A DNA stretch of 64,000 bases from Leptodactylus fallax (Eukaryota; Chordata; Amphibia; Anura; Leptodactylidae): positions 1,860,001-1,924,000 of the forward strand of contig CAMRHE010000358.1 of the NCBI GenBank assembly GCA_947044405.1. The letters are read 5' to 3'. A program made the translations under genes and the position numbers. This document shows positions 1 through 11,186 of the stretch, piece after piece. Numbering within the stretch: position 1 is the stretch's first letter; the number at the start of each line of letters is the position of its first letter. The notes beneath the pieces were generated by a model. The model did no database searches. It saw only the letters and a list, made by a program, of their open reading frames with translations, and was not told the DNA's origin.

Positions 1-56
1 CATTGTCCCACATTTACACTTGTCTCTACATTTGTGCATTTCTTAATAGACCCCAC

Positions 57-1015
57 CTATTTCACTGTGGCTCCTAGATCCACCAGAGGATTGCTCTTCC
101 CCTCTTCTGGCTGGGCACTTGACTCCTTACCTATCTTTCCTAGATTGTAGAAGCTGCTTTCCTTTTTAGGTGTTGTGTCAGCACAGTCCCTTAGCTCTGC
201 TAAGCTTGTAATGTCATGTAAGGTGGCCTCAATCTCCTTGCTTTGAATAGCTAAGGGAGGAGTTGCAGGGACAGTCAGACTGGTCTCCCCTGTAACATTT
301 TCTGGACTGTCAGTCACAGCTAGTAGGTCAGTTAGCACCGAGCCCCTTAGCATTGGCAGATCACCCTGGGCATATGCATCATTTACATCATCCGTACAGG
401 ATACATTACAATCAACAGGTAATTTTACATGTCATTCAGATTCAGTACAAAGAATAGAATCAGTCAAAGGACATACAGGTGCATCTCAATAAATTTGAAT
501 ATCTTTGAAATGTTTATTTCTTTCAGTAATTAAATTAAAAAAGTGACCTCCTATATTTTCTGGAGTCTTTACACACAGAGTGTTTTTATTTCTGTAAATG
601 TTGATTATGGATTACAGGTAATGAGAACCCAAATCTAAGAAAATTAGAATATTGTAAAAAAGTTCAGTATTCTAAATTCAGTGTGTCACCTGCCAAGGTT
701 TCCTAAGCCTTTAAATGGTCCCTCCGTCTGGTTCAGTAGGACACACAATCATGGAAGATTATGAATTGTATTACTAAATTACTGAAATGAATGAACGTTT
801 CAAAGATATTCTAATTTATTGAGATGCACCTGTAACAATTGATCATCAACCCGTTCCACTGAAGGTTCCTCATCCACATATTGGCACATTAAATGCCCAA
901 GATATTTCCACAGTAGGAAATAAGTTGGAATATCTTTTGACACCCCCACTTCTTCCCCTCCCTCCCAACCACAAACAAAACAATCCCCGGACAAAGGTGC
1001 AGCTGAAACACACAT
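57..1015 (-). pseudogene. Unidentified coding-like frame split by a MITE
   Basis: A minus-strand frame runs from about 1015 to the TAG stop at 57-59 and is cut at 476-832 by a TA-flanked MITE. If the MITE and one TA copy are ignored, the reading frame is the same on both sides. One TGA stop remains, at about 434-436. The predicted protein is acidic, rich in Ser, Thr and Glu (for example VTGETSLTVPATPP), with no transmembrane segment or motif I recognise. Its composition looks more protein-like than the surrounding AT-rich DNA. It could be the end of a retroelement polyprotein or a chance open frame. No start or splice site can be assigned. Confidence 0.35.
476..832. mobile_element. Tc1/mariner-type MITE, copy 1
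   Basis: A 357-bp non-coding element with inverted ends beginning CAGGTGCATCTCAATAAA and ending TTTATTGAGATGCACCTG, flanked by TA on both sides (474-475 and 833-834). The TA duplication and CAGG termini indicate mobilisation by a Tc1/mariner-type transposase. A second copy of nearly the same length lies at 34202-34563 and carries the same internal segments. No coding capacity is present. Confidence 0.75.
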
Positions 1016-1700
1016 CGGTGTGGTGTCAGTCCTTGGAGTTGCTGGAGATTATAATACCATGGGTACATTTCTTTCTTGATTTTTGTGTAATGTCATATTT
1101 TGACTATTTATGGGCAGTAACTAATTTATATACCCTATGGATCCACATATTTTTATGGATTTCTAATTCCCATGGATACATAATCTTTGGGGCGATATGA
1201 TTACATTTATAGATTATGGAGGTAATTGGATAATCATGTACATATTATTTATTTATGCATTTGGATTACAAATTATTTCTACATTTACATATGTGTAGTT
1301 ATCCTCCCATTTTCTGTACATATACTTGTGGTCCCATACTAATATATTTAATGTCTCCATAGGTATATGACACCCATGTTTTTTGTACTGTTTGTCATAT
1401 CCTATGAACTTTAATGTTTTTTAGCTTTTATATTTTATAAAATAAATTTTTATTTATGTACTCTGAGTGTTTTGCTCTATTTTTTCTATTGGTTGGTTAT
1501 ATCTTATTTATAGGTGCTGCCACACTAACTAAGGGTGTTAAAATTTTGATTAGGAAAATGCATTGCATTTTTGGATAGTCATTTTGTACCTTCCCATATA
1601 TTCTGCAATGTTGTTGGTATTTCTACAAGTAAACTTCATATAGATCTCCTAGGTGTAGATATTTGTTGGCATATACATAGACATGCTTAGTGTAAGGTTT
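1016..1700. other. No recognisable feature
   Basis: AT-rich sequence with short recurring ATGGAT and ACATAT words. No open frame with protein-like composition, no inverted repeat and no RNA gene could be seen. Confidence 0.5.
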
Positions 1701-2670
1701 TTTTCGTCCTGCAGTGAGTATGTGTGTAACGTCTCTGCCGTTTCGGGTCTCGGCGCCTCCCTCCGCTCGCACGCTGTGGCGAAGGAGGCGTGTTCAGTTT
1801 GGTTCTTTATGTAAGTTTCTTGCTGCTCAGTCTGAACATGGTCCTAGTCAGTGTAATGGATTTCCGGCCCCACCCGTGTCTGAACATTTCTCTCTGGACT
1901 GCATAGAGTTAATCTCTTCCTGGCCTGTGTGATTGACAGCCTGTGTACCTATCAGATCTGTGGCTGGGCCCAGACTTTCTATATACAGGATGTCATTTCT
2001 CAGCTAGTTGCCGGTTATTACACTTGTGTTTTGCCTGCTCTCTTTCTATACTCCTTGATACTTTGTTACTTGATTCTCTGACCCTTTGGCTTGCCTTTTG
2101 ACTATTCTTTTGGATTTTGACTTTGTACTGCTTTGCTCGTTTGTTACTGACCCCTTGGCTTGCTCACTCTGCTTCTGTGTTGTTTTTGTCTTGTCCTGTT
2201 CTCTGTGTCACTTATCCAGTATAGGGCTTGTCTTCAGGTTGTCCTTTTACCATTTAGGGTAACTGTGGCAATAGGAAGGGACAGTGGCTGGGGTGAGATT
2301 AGGGCTCACTTGTCTCTGTCCTTCCTCCCAGTCCCCTACAGTAGTGTCAGGGTATTGCTTCGTTTGGCAAGACCCTTACAATGTGTGTATAGATGTTAAT
2401 ACATTTGAAGCCTGTAGTTGTTTCCCATATACACATGGTCTTGTGTGTTCTTTCAGGAGGAATTTATATATGTACATAGTAGTGGTCAGGTACTGAATAT
2501 AGCTTCTGTTATCAGGGCAGAGCCAGGAGCTGGTGTAATGTGGGAACACATTGTATATACCTACACGTTATCGGCCACATTTTCTAGGAGGGGCAGGAAA
2601 GAAGACAGCTGTGTGTGGTCCTCTATGTAATCTATGTTGTATATTGATGTAATGTATATAGCTTTGTCAC
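1700..2670 (+). repeat. LTR-like or retroelement leader fragment
   Basis: A GC-richer, pyrimidine-rich block contains repeated phrases such as CTGACCC(C)TTGGCTTG (about 2077-2095 and 2148-2163) and TTTTGACTTTGTACTGC. These resemble the LTR and leader regions of frog gypsy-type elements as I remember them. No LTR ends or target duplication could be located, so this is only a suggestion. Short frames inside it have no recognisable domain. Confidence 0.25.
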
Positions 2671-2899
2671 ATCTACAGTTGTGCTAAAAAGTTTACATAC
2701 CCTTGCAGATTTTTTGGTTTTATGGCTTTTTTTTCAGAGAATATGAATGATAACACAAAAACTTTTTCTCCACTCATGGTAAGTGGTTGGTTGAAGCCAT
2801 TTATTGGCAAACTTCTGTGTTTTCTCTTTTTAAATCATAATGACAACCAAAAACATCAAAATGACGCTGTTCAAAAGTTCACATACCCCAGTTCTTAAT

Positions 2900-3883
2900 A
2901 CCGTGTATTGCCCCCTCTAACATCAATGACAGCTTGAAGTCCTTTGTGGTAGTTGTGGATGAGGCTCTTTATTTTCTCAGATGATAAAACCGCTCATTCT
3001 TCTTGGCAAAAAGTCTCCAGTTCCTATAAATTCCTGGGCAGTCTTGCATGTACTGCACGCTTGAGATCTCCCCAGAGTGGTTCAATGATATTGAGGTCAG
3101 GAGACTGAGATGGGCACTCCAGAACCTTCACTTTCTTCTTCTATAGCCAATGACAGGTCGACTTGGCTTGTGTTTTGGATCATTGTCATGCTGGAATGTC
3201 CAAGTACGTCCCATGCGCAGCTTCCTGGCTGATGAGTGCAAATTTGCCTCCAGTATTTGCTGATAACGTGCTGCATTCATCTTTCCTTCAACTTTTACCA
3301 AGTTTCCTGTGCCTTTGAAGCTCACACATCCCCACATCATCAGTGACCCACCTCCATGCTTTACAGTAGGAATGGTGTTCCTTTCATCATAGGCCTTGTT
3401 GACACCTCTTCAAGTATAACGTTTATGGTTGTGGCCAAAAAGTTCGATTTTTGTCTCATCACTCCAAATTACCTTGTTCCAGAAGTTTTGAGGCTTGTCT
3501 CTGTGCTGTTTGGCGTATTGAAGGCGAGATTCTTTGTGGCATTTGCACAGTAATGGCAACTCGACCATGCAACCCATTTTTCTTCAAGTGCCTCCTTATT
3601 GTGGATTTTGAAACAGCCACACCGATAGTTTTCAGAGAGTCCTGTATTTCAGCTGACGTTATGTGTAGGGTTTTTTTTGCAGTTGTGGCTGAAACTTTGG
3701 TTGGTCTACCTGACCGTGGTTTGGTTTTTACAGAGCCCCTGAGTTTCCATTTGTTAATCACAGTTTGAACACTGCTGACTGGCATTATTAGTTCCTTGGA
3801 TATTTTTTTGTATCCCTTTCCTGTTTAATACAGTTCAACTACCTTTTCCCGTAGATCCGTGGACAATTATTTGCTTTCCCCAT
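2900..3883 (-). pseudogene. Tc1 transposase, degraded
   Basis: The minus strand encodes pieces of a Tc1-family transposase. The likely ATG at 3883 is followed by an early frame break. The segment 3785-3459 holds the helix-turn-helix DNA-binding region (KPRSGRPTK and STIRRHLKKNGLHGR motifs). The segment 3340-3128 holds the catalytic block with [11 protein letters not shown], the second Asp of the DDE triad. Stops and frameshifts separate the pieces, so no full-length enzyme can be made. The provirus lies upstream of the gene, between it and one inverted repeat. Confidence 0.8.
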
Positions 3884-4055
3884 GACTCACAATCCAGAAA
3901 CGTCAGTGGCTGGAGGAAAGATGCAACAGTCTGTCTGGATCCCAGAAACTCACTCAGCTTTTATGCACACACACTGATTACAAGCAAACAGGTCAGAGGT
4001 GAGGATGTTACCTTTAGTAGCCATTCAAACCCCTTTGTGTCAACTTCTGGGCATG

Positions 4056-4890
4056 TGTTTTGCCAAATGAAAAAGTTTCTTTGGATTCCGTGTAATAGAA
4101 TAAAGTTATAGAATAAAACACTGGACTATCACCAATAGCTTAACATTTTAATTAAGAAGAGTATAAAAAGATATCAAAAAGGTCTTATAACAAGGAAAAG
4201 TATAAAAGATATTAGAATGTAATTAAATCAACACTTACAACACTTAAAAGTATATCAGAAGGTATATCAAATCAACACTTGCAATAAAGAAAGGTATATC
4301 AAAGTTAATCAGAAAAGAAGGTAATTAAATCCACACTTACAACACTGCCAAGCTTCATTAATGAATTCCGATAAGGGTATCTGCAGGAAGTATCACCCAG
4401 CCATGTGACAGGTCTCATCAAGCAGAACCAGGCATCCCCAATCACTGCTGTCAAGATTGCAACATTAATGCTGGGGGATGTTTCCCATCTTATACCCTTT
4501 GTGTGTGTCATAGAGTGGGCGGTTACAGAAGTGATACACCTCTGTAAGGCCTTACTCGTCTCCAAGCTCATATTCATGTGGAAGGGGCCAATTTCCACTT
4601 GAATATGTCTCGTGACACATACGCTTCAAACAGAGTTGCCCCTTTGATCTAGTTTGTATGGACATGTAAATATCACCTCAAACAGCGTCTTTGATCTAGT
4701 TTGTATGGACATGTAAATATAACCTTTTGATCTGGTTTGTATGGACATGTAAATCTCAGAACATGTCAACTTGATAGAGTGTGTAGACATTACTTTATAC
4801 CGGGTTGAAATTAAGGTTACTATGAACTGGCTATTATAAATATCTTGTCATGAGCAGCCATTTTATCAAGGGCAGCTATTTTGCATTACA
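4056..4890 (-). repeat. ERV 3-prime LTR
   Basis: An 835-bp LTR. In provirus sense it begins TGTAATGCAAAATAGC and ends TTTGGCAAAACA, giving TG...CA termini. It matches 11211-11880 closely. A TATAAG box candidate lies on the minus strand near 4485-4495, downstream of the U3 repeats in provirus sense. A weak ATTAAA poly(A) candidate sits near 4148-4155. The left neighbour is Tc1 DNA ending gggcatg. Confidence 0.87.
4642..4755 (-). repeat. U3 tandem repeats of about 32 bp
   Basis: Three units with core GATCTAGTTTGTATGGACAT plus GTAAATAT start at about 4642, 4689 and 4725. The truncated LTR copy at 11211-11880 retains two units, and its break falls at the end of the second. Tandem U3 repeats often act as enhancer units in retroviral LTRs; that function is inferred here. 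Confidence 0.6.
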
Positions 4891-4899
4891 TTCCACCCT
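4891..4899 (-). other. ERV polypurine tract
   Basis: Minus-strand AGGGTGGAA lies immediately before the TGTAATG start of the 3-prime LTR. This is the expected position of the plus-strand primer of reverse transcription. It supports the LTR boundary at 4890. Confidence 0.6.
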
Positions 4900-4906
4900 A
4901 AACAGG

Positions 4907-5965
4907 TCAAGTAACCTTATATGCACCATAAGCTACTTTTATTGTTTGGTGCCTAGTGGGTTTTAACATAGTGTATAAGGATGGAATACATTGTAGACAG
5001 CAACAGCTCATAATTAAAAGAGTTATTATACAAAGGATGACTCCGACAATTTGTCGAAGATATCCGAAATCGGGTAGGAAGGCTAATAGCCAATCCCACC
5101 ACCCTTGATTTACATCTTGTTTAATGTGAGTAATCATTTCCTGCAGTTGCTGCAACCTGTCATGAACATCTTCTGAATGATCAGACAAATTGAAGCAACA
5201 CATTCCTGCAAAGCTGTTACATCCATAACCATGCTTAAGTAATAAGTAATCTATAGCAGCTCTATTCTGTAATATTGCTTTCTTATGTGATTGTAAATCT
5301 AACAAAACATCCTTTATAATGGCACTAGTAATATTCATATTCTTTACCATAAAGCAAGCCATACGTGATATAGTTTTATGATTATATACTGCTAAGCCTG
5401 GTATTCCTACCAGTGATACAGCCATACTTATATATTCTGCCCGTGACAAGAGTGCCACATCATAATTACAATCCTCAGGAAGTAGGATAGTACTTCTTTT
5501 TTGCAATGCATGTTCAGATGATTTACGTAAATCATGCTCAGATGGTTTAGGGATCATAGTTAATGTCAATCTGGACAAAGAACATAGGCCTCCAGTCACG
5601 TTGGCAGGTATATAAGTGTAGCTAGTGTTACCACAAGCTAAAACCCAACCTGGTGGCAAAGGTACATGTAAATCCAATGACGGGACAGTCATTATTCTGT
5701 TACATCGCATTCGCCGTCCCTCTCTTAGAACTTGACAATTACTGTCAGTTCTGTCACAGATTTTTGGCAACTTTGCCTGTACCTTTACCTGCTGTTTGGT
5801 TGGTACACCTGTTAGTCCATCGGCTTGTACATTTGTTTGTGCTTGTGTGTGTTCAGCGGTTTGTGTATCAGCATGTTCTGATGTTTGCACAGGCTGCTGT
5901 GCAGGTGTGTGCTGAAATTTTTCATTACAAGCAGGAATATACGTTTTTTTTACATGTAAATTCAA
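4907..5965 (-). pseudogene. env: ERV env, SU C-terminus and TM subunit
   Basis: A 352-residue frame that ends 17 bp from the 3-prime LTR. The N-terminal third is Gln/Thr-rich (SU part). A dibasic LQKRS site is a possible SU/TM cleavage point, followed by a hydrophobic stretch around AVSLVGIPGLAVY. The TM ectodomain carries LQNRAAIDYLLLKHG followed by CNSFAGMCC, a CX6CC motif typical of gamma-, alpha- and D-type retroviral envelopes. A long hydrophobic anchor near the end (VGVILCIITLLIM) is followed by a Cys cluster, possibly palmitoylated. The frame begins at a TTG codon; the true env start lies upstream in another frame, so the gene is broken by a frame change at about 5963. Confidence 0.78.
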
Positions 5966-6369
5966 AGCATAATTCTGCTTCTGTTACTGCCCCAGTTGAT
6001 ATTTTGATCATATTTTCCTCTAGATCTGTATAAGTAGGGCAGTTCAGACAAGCATAATAAGGACTTATCCAATCCACATGGATTATTTAACTGAATTCGT
6101 AACAGTTTAGTCCATACTGCAACAGGAGTTGGTACAGCGACCAAACAAGTTTCCAGGACATTGCTGGAATATGCATTTTTCAGGCAAAAGTCTGTCATAT
6201 TCAGTATTCGAGCTAGGTACAGCCACATATTTTCTTTTGTTCTCCACAGTTGTCTCTCCAACTCCCTCACTCCCCAATTTGGATTGTCCTCTGACCCGCG
6301 GTGGTCTTGATAATGCTCGTGCCAAATCCATAAGAATACTACCAGAAGGCATCCACTGAGGGCTAACAA
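5962..6369 (-). pseudogene. env: ERV env, SU N-terminus
   Basis: A 135-residue frame starting with an uncleaved-signal-like hydrophobic segment (LALSGCLLVVFLWIW, residues 2-16). It continues into a Cys- and Trp-containing ectodomain with NMTD and NRSR sequons. It stops at TGA 5962-5964, exactly where the frame of the next env piece opens, which indicates a one- or two-base indel. It overlaps the end of the dUTPase-like frame by a few bases, as expected for a spliced env message starting inside pol. Confidence 0.65.
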
Positions 6370-6761
6370 AATGCAAACCTGAGAGGGAACACAAAATTAC
6401 TCACGTAAATACACATTATTGGCTGGAGTGTACCAGGAGTCATAGTAACTAGCACATTGTCAGTACCCTTTGCAATCACTTCAGCTGGTGTGTGAGGACC
6501 TTGTGGCTGTTTTACCCACACCTTGGCCCCATCTGAGTGTCCAAAACCACTAGGGCCTTGTACAGTCAGCTGTGTAGGAGCCTCTCCTTTGGCTAATGTG
6601 ATTAGTGGATATGATAGGACTAACAATTGTGCTAGTTTTTCTCCCTCCTGTATTCCCAATGCTTCTTCTCCAGCATTGTGTAAAATCACTTTAATCTCAC
6701 CTTGGTAATCAGGATTAATTACCTCATTAGTTACCTGTATACCAAGTAAACCCAGCTTCAT
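6363..6761 (-). pseudogene. ERV dUTPase-like domain, partial, with possible integrase tail
   Basis: Residues 15-52 match the middle and end of a trimeric dUTPase: INPDYQGEIKVILHN (motif 3) and GIQEGEKLAQLL (motif 4), with a GPSGFGHSD motif-5-like segment near residue 72. Motifs 1 and 2 are absent. The catalytic Asp expected in motif 3 (IDxDY) is Asn here, so activity is unlikely. The next residues, AKVWVKQPQ...VIAKGTDNVLV, resemble the SH3-like C-terminal domain of an integrase. The frame overlaps the integrase frame by 35 bp in a different phase. The association with integrase follows the ERV-L pattern. Confidence 0.65.
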
Positions 6762-8202
6762 TTAACACTTTCCTCCAATTTCCCCATACCCCATCAGTTA
6801 GTTTTTGCAATTGTTGTTTTAACATCCCATTCATACGTTCAATTAAGCCTGCAGCTTGGGGGTAATAGGGGATATGAAATATCCACTCTATGTTGTGTTC
6901 TTGGGCAAATTGCTGTACTCTATTGTTTTTAAAATGGCTACCATTATCTGATTGCATTTGCAAAGGTATGCCATAATACAGCACTATATTTTCTAGCAGG
7001 CGGATGGTAGAATTAGCGTTGGCAAACTTAAAAGGGTGTACCATCAGTACACCTGAGTATGTATCCACTGCTGTGCAGGCATATTTACATCCTTGGGACT
7101 CAGTTAAGGGTCCAATGAAGTCTATCTGCCAAATCTGGCCAGGTAATGTGCCTCGCAAGATATGTCCCTTTACCACCCTGGGCACTACCTTGTGTTGTGA
7201 ATGTTGACACACGGGACACTGTTGTATTATTGTTTTTATAACCTCTAACCTGAGGGGAACACCTCTGGTCTGTCCCCACTGAAAGGTGGCTTTTTCCCCC
7301 AGGTGTCCGCATTTTTGGTGAGCCCATTTGGCCAACCCCAGTTCCTGGGAGTACTCAAGCTCTTCCTCACTGAGCTGGGCCGTGGCAATCTTTGATTGTT
7401 CATCAGCTATGCTGTTGTAAAGTCTGTCAAGACAGTTGATATTAGTATGAGCATCTACATGAAAAATGGTCACATTCTTTTTATGACATATTTCCCATAT
7501 TTCTTTCCACAATTCACCTCCCCATACTTCCTTGGTCCCTATTTTCCAATCATGAGAATGCCAGGTGGGCATCCAGTTTACCAACCCGTTTGCCACAGAC
7601 CATGAATCAGTGTAAATATGGGCCTCTGCCCCTCCTTGTGTCCTGAGAATTTGGTAGACAGCATATAGTTCAGCATACTGGCTACTTCTCCCTTCTCCGT
7701 CTCTCACACTCCATTTTTCATGATGTGGGTTATAACCCACAGCTTTCCAGGCTTTGAGATTACCTTTGTACCGGGCTGAGCCATCTGTAAACCATGCATG
7801 TGATTTTTGTTCTTCAGTCAATTCTGCATAGGGAATGCCCCATTTTACTGGAGATTTCTCAGATATGGGCCTGTCAGGAATAGTTACCCCACAACTAGGG
7901 GCCTTAGCCACTTTTTCATGTAGCACTGCTACCCCTTTTGGACCTATCTTGGCCCTATCCTGAATGTACCATTTCCACTTTATCACTGAAGCTTCTTGTG
8001 CATGACCAATCCGATGACTACGAGGAGTACTTTGTACCCAGTTCATTATAGGTAACTCAGGTCGCATTTGTATTTCTCTATCTTGAGTAATGCTTTCAGT
8101 ATCTATCAGAGCCCAGTAGCAAGCTAGAAGCTGCTTTTCAAAAGGAGTGTAATTAATGGCAGCATCTGGCATTTTTCTGGACCAGAAGCCTAACGGGACC
8201 AT
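6727..8202 (-). pseudogene. pol: ERV pol: RNase H and integrase
   Basis: A 491-residue open frame. RNase H has FTDGS (D140), AELYAV (E178) and YTDSW (D199), with a C-terminal Asp near residue 267. Integrase follows with the zinc-binding H295, H300, C329 and C332, then the catalytic core D361 (QIDFIG), D419 (QSDNGSHF) and E455 (LIERMNG), spaced DD35E. The frame is in phase with RT upstream and separated from it only by TGA at 8221-8223. It ends soon after the core, and the expected C-terminal domain is missing or shifted into the next frame. The enzyme would insert proviral DNA and degrade the RNA of the hybrid. Confidence 0.88.
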
Positions 8203-8220
8203 TTTCCCATCCTGCTTCTG

Positions 8221-9099
8221 TCACAGACTCCAGACTGCATAATTCTGCTCACATGACACATTTAGCTGAAACAACCCATCCCTCACAGGCCATAGTTCCA
8301 TCGCCTGCTGAATAGCTTGTTTGGCTAATTCAAAAGCTTCACTTTGCTCCTGATCCCAGGAGAAATCATGTTTTTTCCTTGTTACCTTGTGCAGAGGGGC
8401 TAAAATTTGCCCTAAATGAGGTATGTGTTGCCTCCAAAATCCAAACAGACCTATGAACTGTTGGGTCTGCTGCCTATTTTTGGGCAGGGCAAAATCTAGG
8501 ATCTTTTGTCTAGCTTTCTCAGTGATTTCCCTGTGCCCTTTGTTCCAATTGATACCCAAAAATTTTACAGTTTGGGCGGGACCCTGTATTTTATCTGGGT
8601 TAATTTCCCACCCCTGGTCCTTCATATGGGTGATCAACCTCTGCAATTGCTCCCTCACCATCTCCTGGTCAGTACCCTGAATCATGATATCATCTATATA
8701 ATGGGATACCTGTAAGCTTTCAGGCCGTTCCCATTGATCCAAGTGCTCTGCCACTATCCTATGACAGATAGTGGGTGAGTGTTTCCACCCCTGGGGTAGG
8801 CGGGTAAATGTGTACTGCCGCCCATTCCAGGTGAAAGCAAATTGATTCCATGATTCAGGTTCTAACGGTATACTGAAAAAAGCATTTGCAAGATCTAAAC
8901 ACCCATACCAAGTTCCATCATGAGCTTGTATATTCTCAATAATTGTAATAGTGTCAGGCACTGCAGCTGTCAATGGTGGGGTATGTTTATTTAACTCTCG
9001 ATAATCGACTGTCATGCGCCAACTACCATCAACTTTCCTTATGGGCCATACTGGATTGTTCCATTCAGTGGTAGTGGGTACCATCACCCCTTCCTGCAC
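8221..9099 (-). pseudogene. pol: ERV pol: reverse transcriptase
   Basis: A 292-residue frame covering fingers, palm and connection: VDYRELN near residue 31, CLDLANAFFSIPL near 67, LPQGWKHSPT near 101 and the catalytic YIDD at 134-137, then VKFLGINWN. LPQG, HSPTICH and YIDDIM together point to the ERV-L/class III group rather than gammaretroviruses. The frame stops at TGA 8221-8223, and the following codons continue in phase into RNase H, so this is a simple nonsense lesion. The upstream end is out of phase with protease, with the indel probably in a G-run near 9095-9100. Confidence 0.9.
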
Positions 9100-9559
9100 A
9101 AGCTCCCCCTGGAATTCTGTATTGCTTTACATGAATTGTTTTTGTGGCTCTGGGAATCTCAACAGGTTTCATTTTCAATTTCCCTATCAAAACAGGATTA
9201 ATTTTCACAGATTTTACCCCAAAAGAATACTTACCATCAGGCAAATGTAACTGCATTCCCTTCAAAATGTCTATACCAATGATATATTCAGGTATTAGAA
9301 CTACAATTACACTGTACTGCTTAACAGGAAGGTTTCCTATTTTCAGCCAAATTTTTGTTTGGGTGCCAATAATTTGCTGGCCACCGAGTCCTGTAATGGT
9401 TATTTTCTGCCCAGAATGCTTATTTGGGTTCCCATAAATGAGTGTAGCCTCCGCCCCCGTGTCTACTAATGCGGTTACATTTTGTACATTTTTGTGTTTC
9501 CATTCAATTCTCAAATTTACATGGGGTCGGGCATCTACCCGGTGGGCTTGGCTAACCTG
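9065..9559 (-). pseudogene. pro: ERV protease
   Basis: A retropepsin-type aspartic protease with active-site TALVDTGAEATLI and the second conserved block IPEYIIGIDIL. It lies in the same frame as gag and is separated from it only by the gag TGA at 9560-9562, followed by CAG. This suggests gag-pro made by stop-codon readthrough. It continues past the domain to KQYRIPGG, the usual run-in to RT, and then falls out of frame with RT. Confidence 0.85.
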
Positions 9560-11170
9560 TCAATCATATTGTTCCCGGGAAGAATCTCCCTGAAACATTC
9601 CTCCTCTCTCCTGTGCTTTGTGTTCTAATAACAATGCCTTCACCTCTTTGAATAAATCTGTGAATTCTGTTGAGGGAGGGGCTGAGTCCTGACTATGCTG
9701 TCTCTTGCGTGATTCCCGAGTACTAGCTTTGGACACATTCTTTCCTATTTTTTCCTTATACATTTTCCATAATTCAGAAATTGGAACCCCGTCAATATCT
9801 TTGGCAGGCACTCCAGCTTTCAGCAAAGCTCTAAACATCTCAGTTCGGGACACCCTCCCATCTTTGCTTTGATCTCCTGTCTTTTTCTCTTTCTTCCTGT
9901 CATTATAGGTCTCTTTCTTTACAGCTGCTGTAATCTCTTTACCCCACTCTCCAAATTCTCCTAACTCTGTGATAGCCTGAACTACCTCATCACAGGGATG
10001 CCCTACTTGGTTAATCAATAGAGTCATCATCACAGTCTTGTATGCCGGGGGAGCAAGCTTAACTATCTTATTTCGCAGACTAGTAGTAAATACCTCACTG
10101 AGGTATTCATCTGCCGTCTGGGTGGGGATGGATAGTTTCATAGCTTCTTCCATCACCCTTTGTGCACATTCCTTAAGGGAATGCCACATGTTGCTATTTT
10201 CAGGCCAATCAGTTGCAGTAGGATACTTATCCAAGACTCCCCGACTCAAAACCTGCAATAGAGTGGCATCCTGATTTTGTCCAGCAAATACTCTCATAAA
10301 AGATTGTATGGCTGGTTCATGAGTTATGGATATGAATTTCATCACATCCACATTATCTACTTGAATGGTAGATATCCCTTCATTAACAATGCAAACAAAG
10401 CAGGCTATCAATTTTTCTCCAGGTTTTTGAGAATATCTGGTTAGGATATCCCCAATTTCCTGAGTGGAAAAATCATTGAATATTAATTTGGTGCTTGGGG
10501 CATGATTTGGGCGAGCTGTCTGCTCCCGTCTGATAATGGGTTTAGCATTCACTCTGGGAGGATCTATGATTGGGTCAGGGGGATCTTCCCAATCATTATC
10601 CCCCTCAGAGTCACCTGGGGTGTCCTCATCGGTGGAGGAGAACACAGAGGCATTAATCTGTGATGGGTCCCAATTAACCCTTGCACATGAGACTGCCAGG
10701 GCGACCCGTTTCTTACTAATTTTCCCTCTCCTCTTCCGATATTTATATTGAGCAACCCTAACTGCTGCTCACTCAGCCACATTCTTATACTGTACAACTT
10801 TATCAGCTAAAATCTGCTTTTGACATTTATTCATAGTTTCCTGAGACTGAAGGGTTAACAATTGCTGTTCTAAATCCTTGACACGATTCAGTAACAACAT
10901 CTGTTCCTCATTTTGCTGTCTGTAGGCTAATAGCAAAATCCAGCCCCTCCTACACACAGCAACATATTCATTCCCCTTGTTCACAGGCACCCTTTCTAGA
11001 CATGTCACTACATCTGCTGGGCTGCCAGTTCCCAATTGATCTTTCCAATTCTCCCCCAGCCCCGTGAATTTAGCCCATTCCTGAGCTAGAATCGAGTAAG
11101 GAGCCTGCTCCCAACCCGGAATAATATCAGGAGATACTCTAGAACTAGCTTGTGTTTTACGCTTAAACAT
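9560..11170 (-). pseudogene. gag: ERV gag, interrupted by one stop
   Basis: The ATG at 11170 opens a frame that reads to TGA at 10769-10771 (133 residues), then continues in phase to the TGA at 9560-9562. The N-terminal part has a Leu-rich coiled coil (LLLNRVKDLEQQLLTLQ), consistent with a matrix-region oligomerisation segment. The downstream 361 residues contain a helical capsid-like region (residues about 60-250) and a Lys/Arg-rich tail. No CCHC zinc knuckle is visible, which is unusual for an orthoretroviral nucleocapsid. The ATG is only 40 bp from the LTR, so the leader is very short. Assignment as gag rests on position and general features. Confidence 0.78.
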
Positions 11171-11186
11171 TTTATTCTATAAAATG

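Noticed and set aside
4051..4060. Target-site duplication for the 4-12 kb provirus
   Set aside because: The right-hand copy should lie next to the deleted LTR end and cannot be found; the shared CATGT is part of the proposed deletion junction.
5653..6359. Plus-strand frames over the env region
   Set aside because: They are shadows of the minus-strand env, which has recognisable retroviral motifs.
4907..6369. A functional, captured envelope gene of the host
   Set aside because: The env is split by a frame change, has no separate promoter beyond the provirus, and lies in a provirus with several other lesions.
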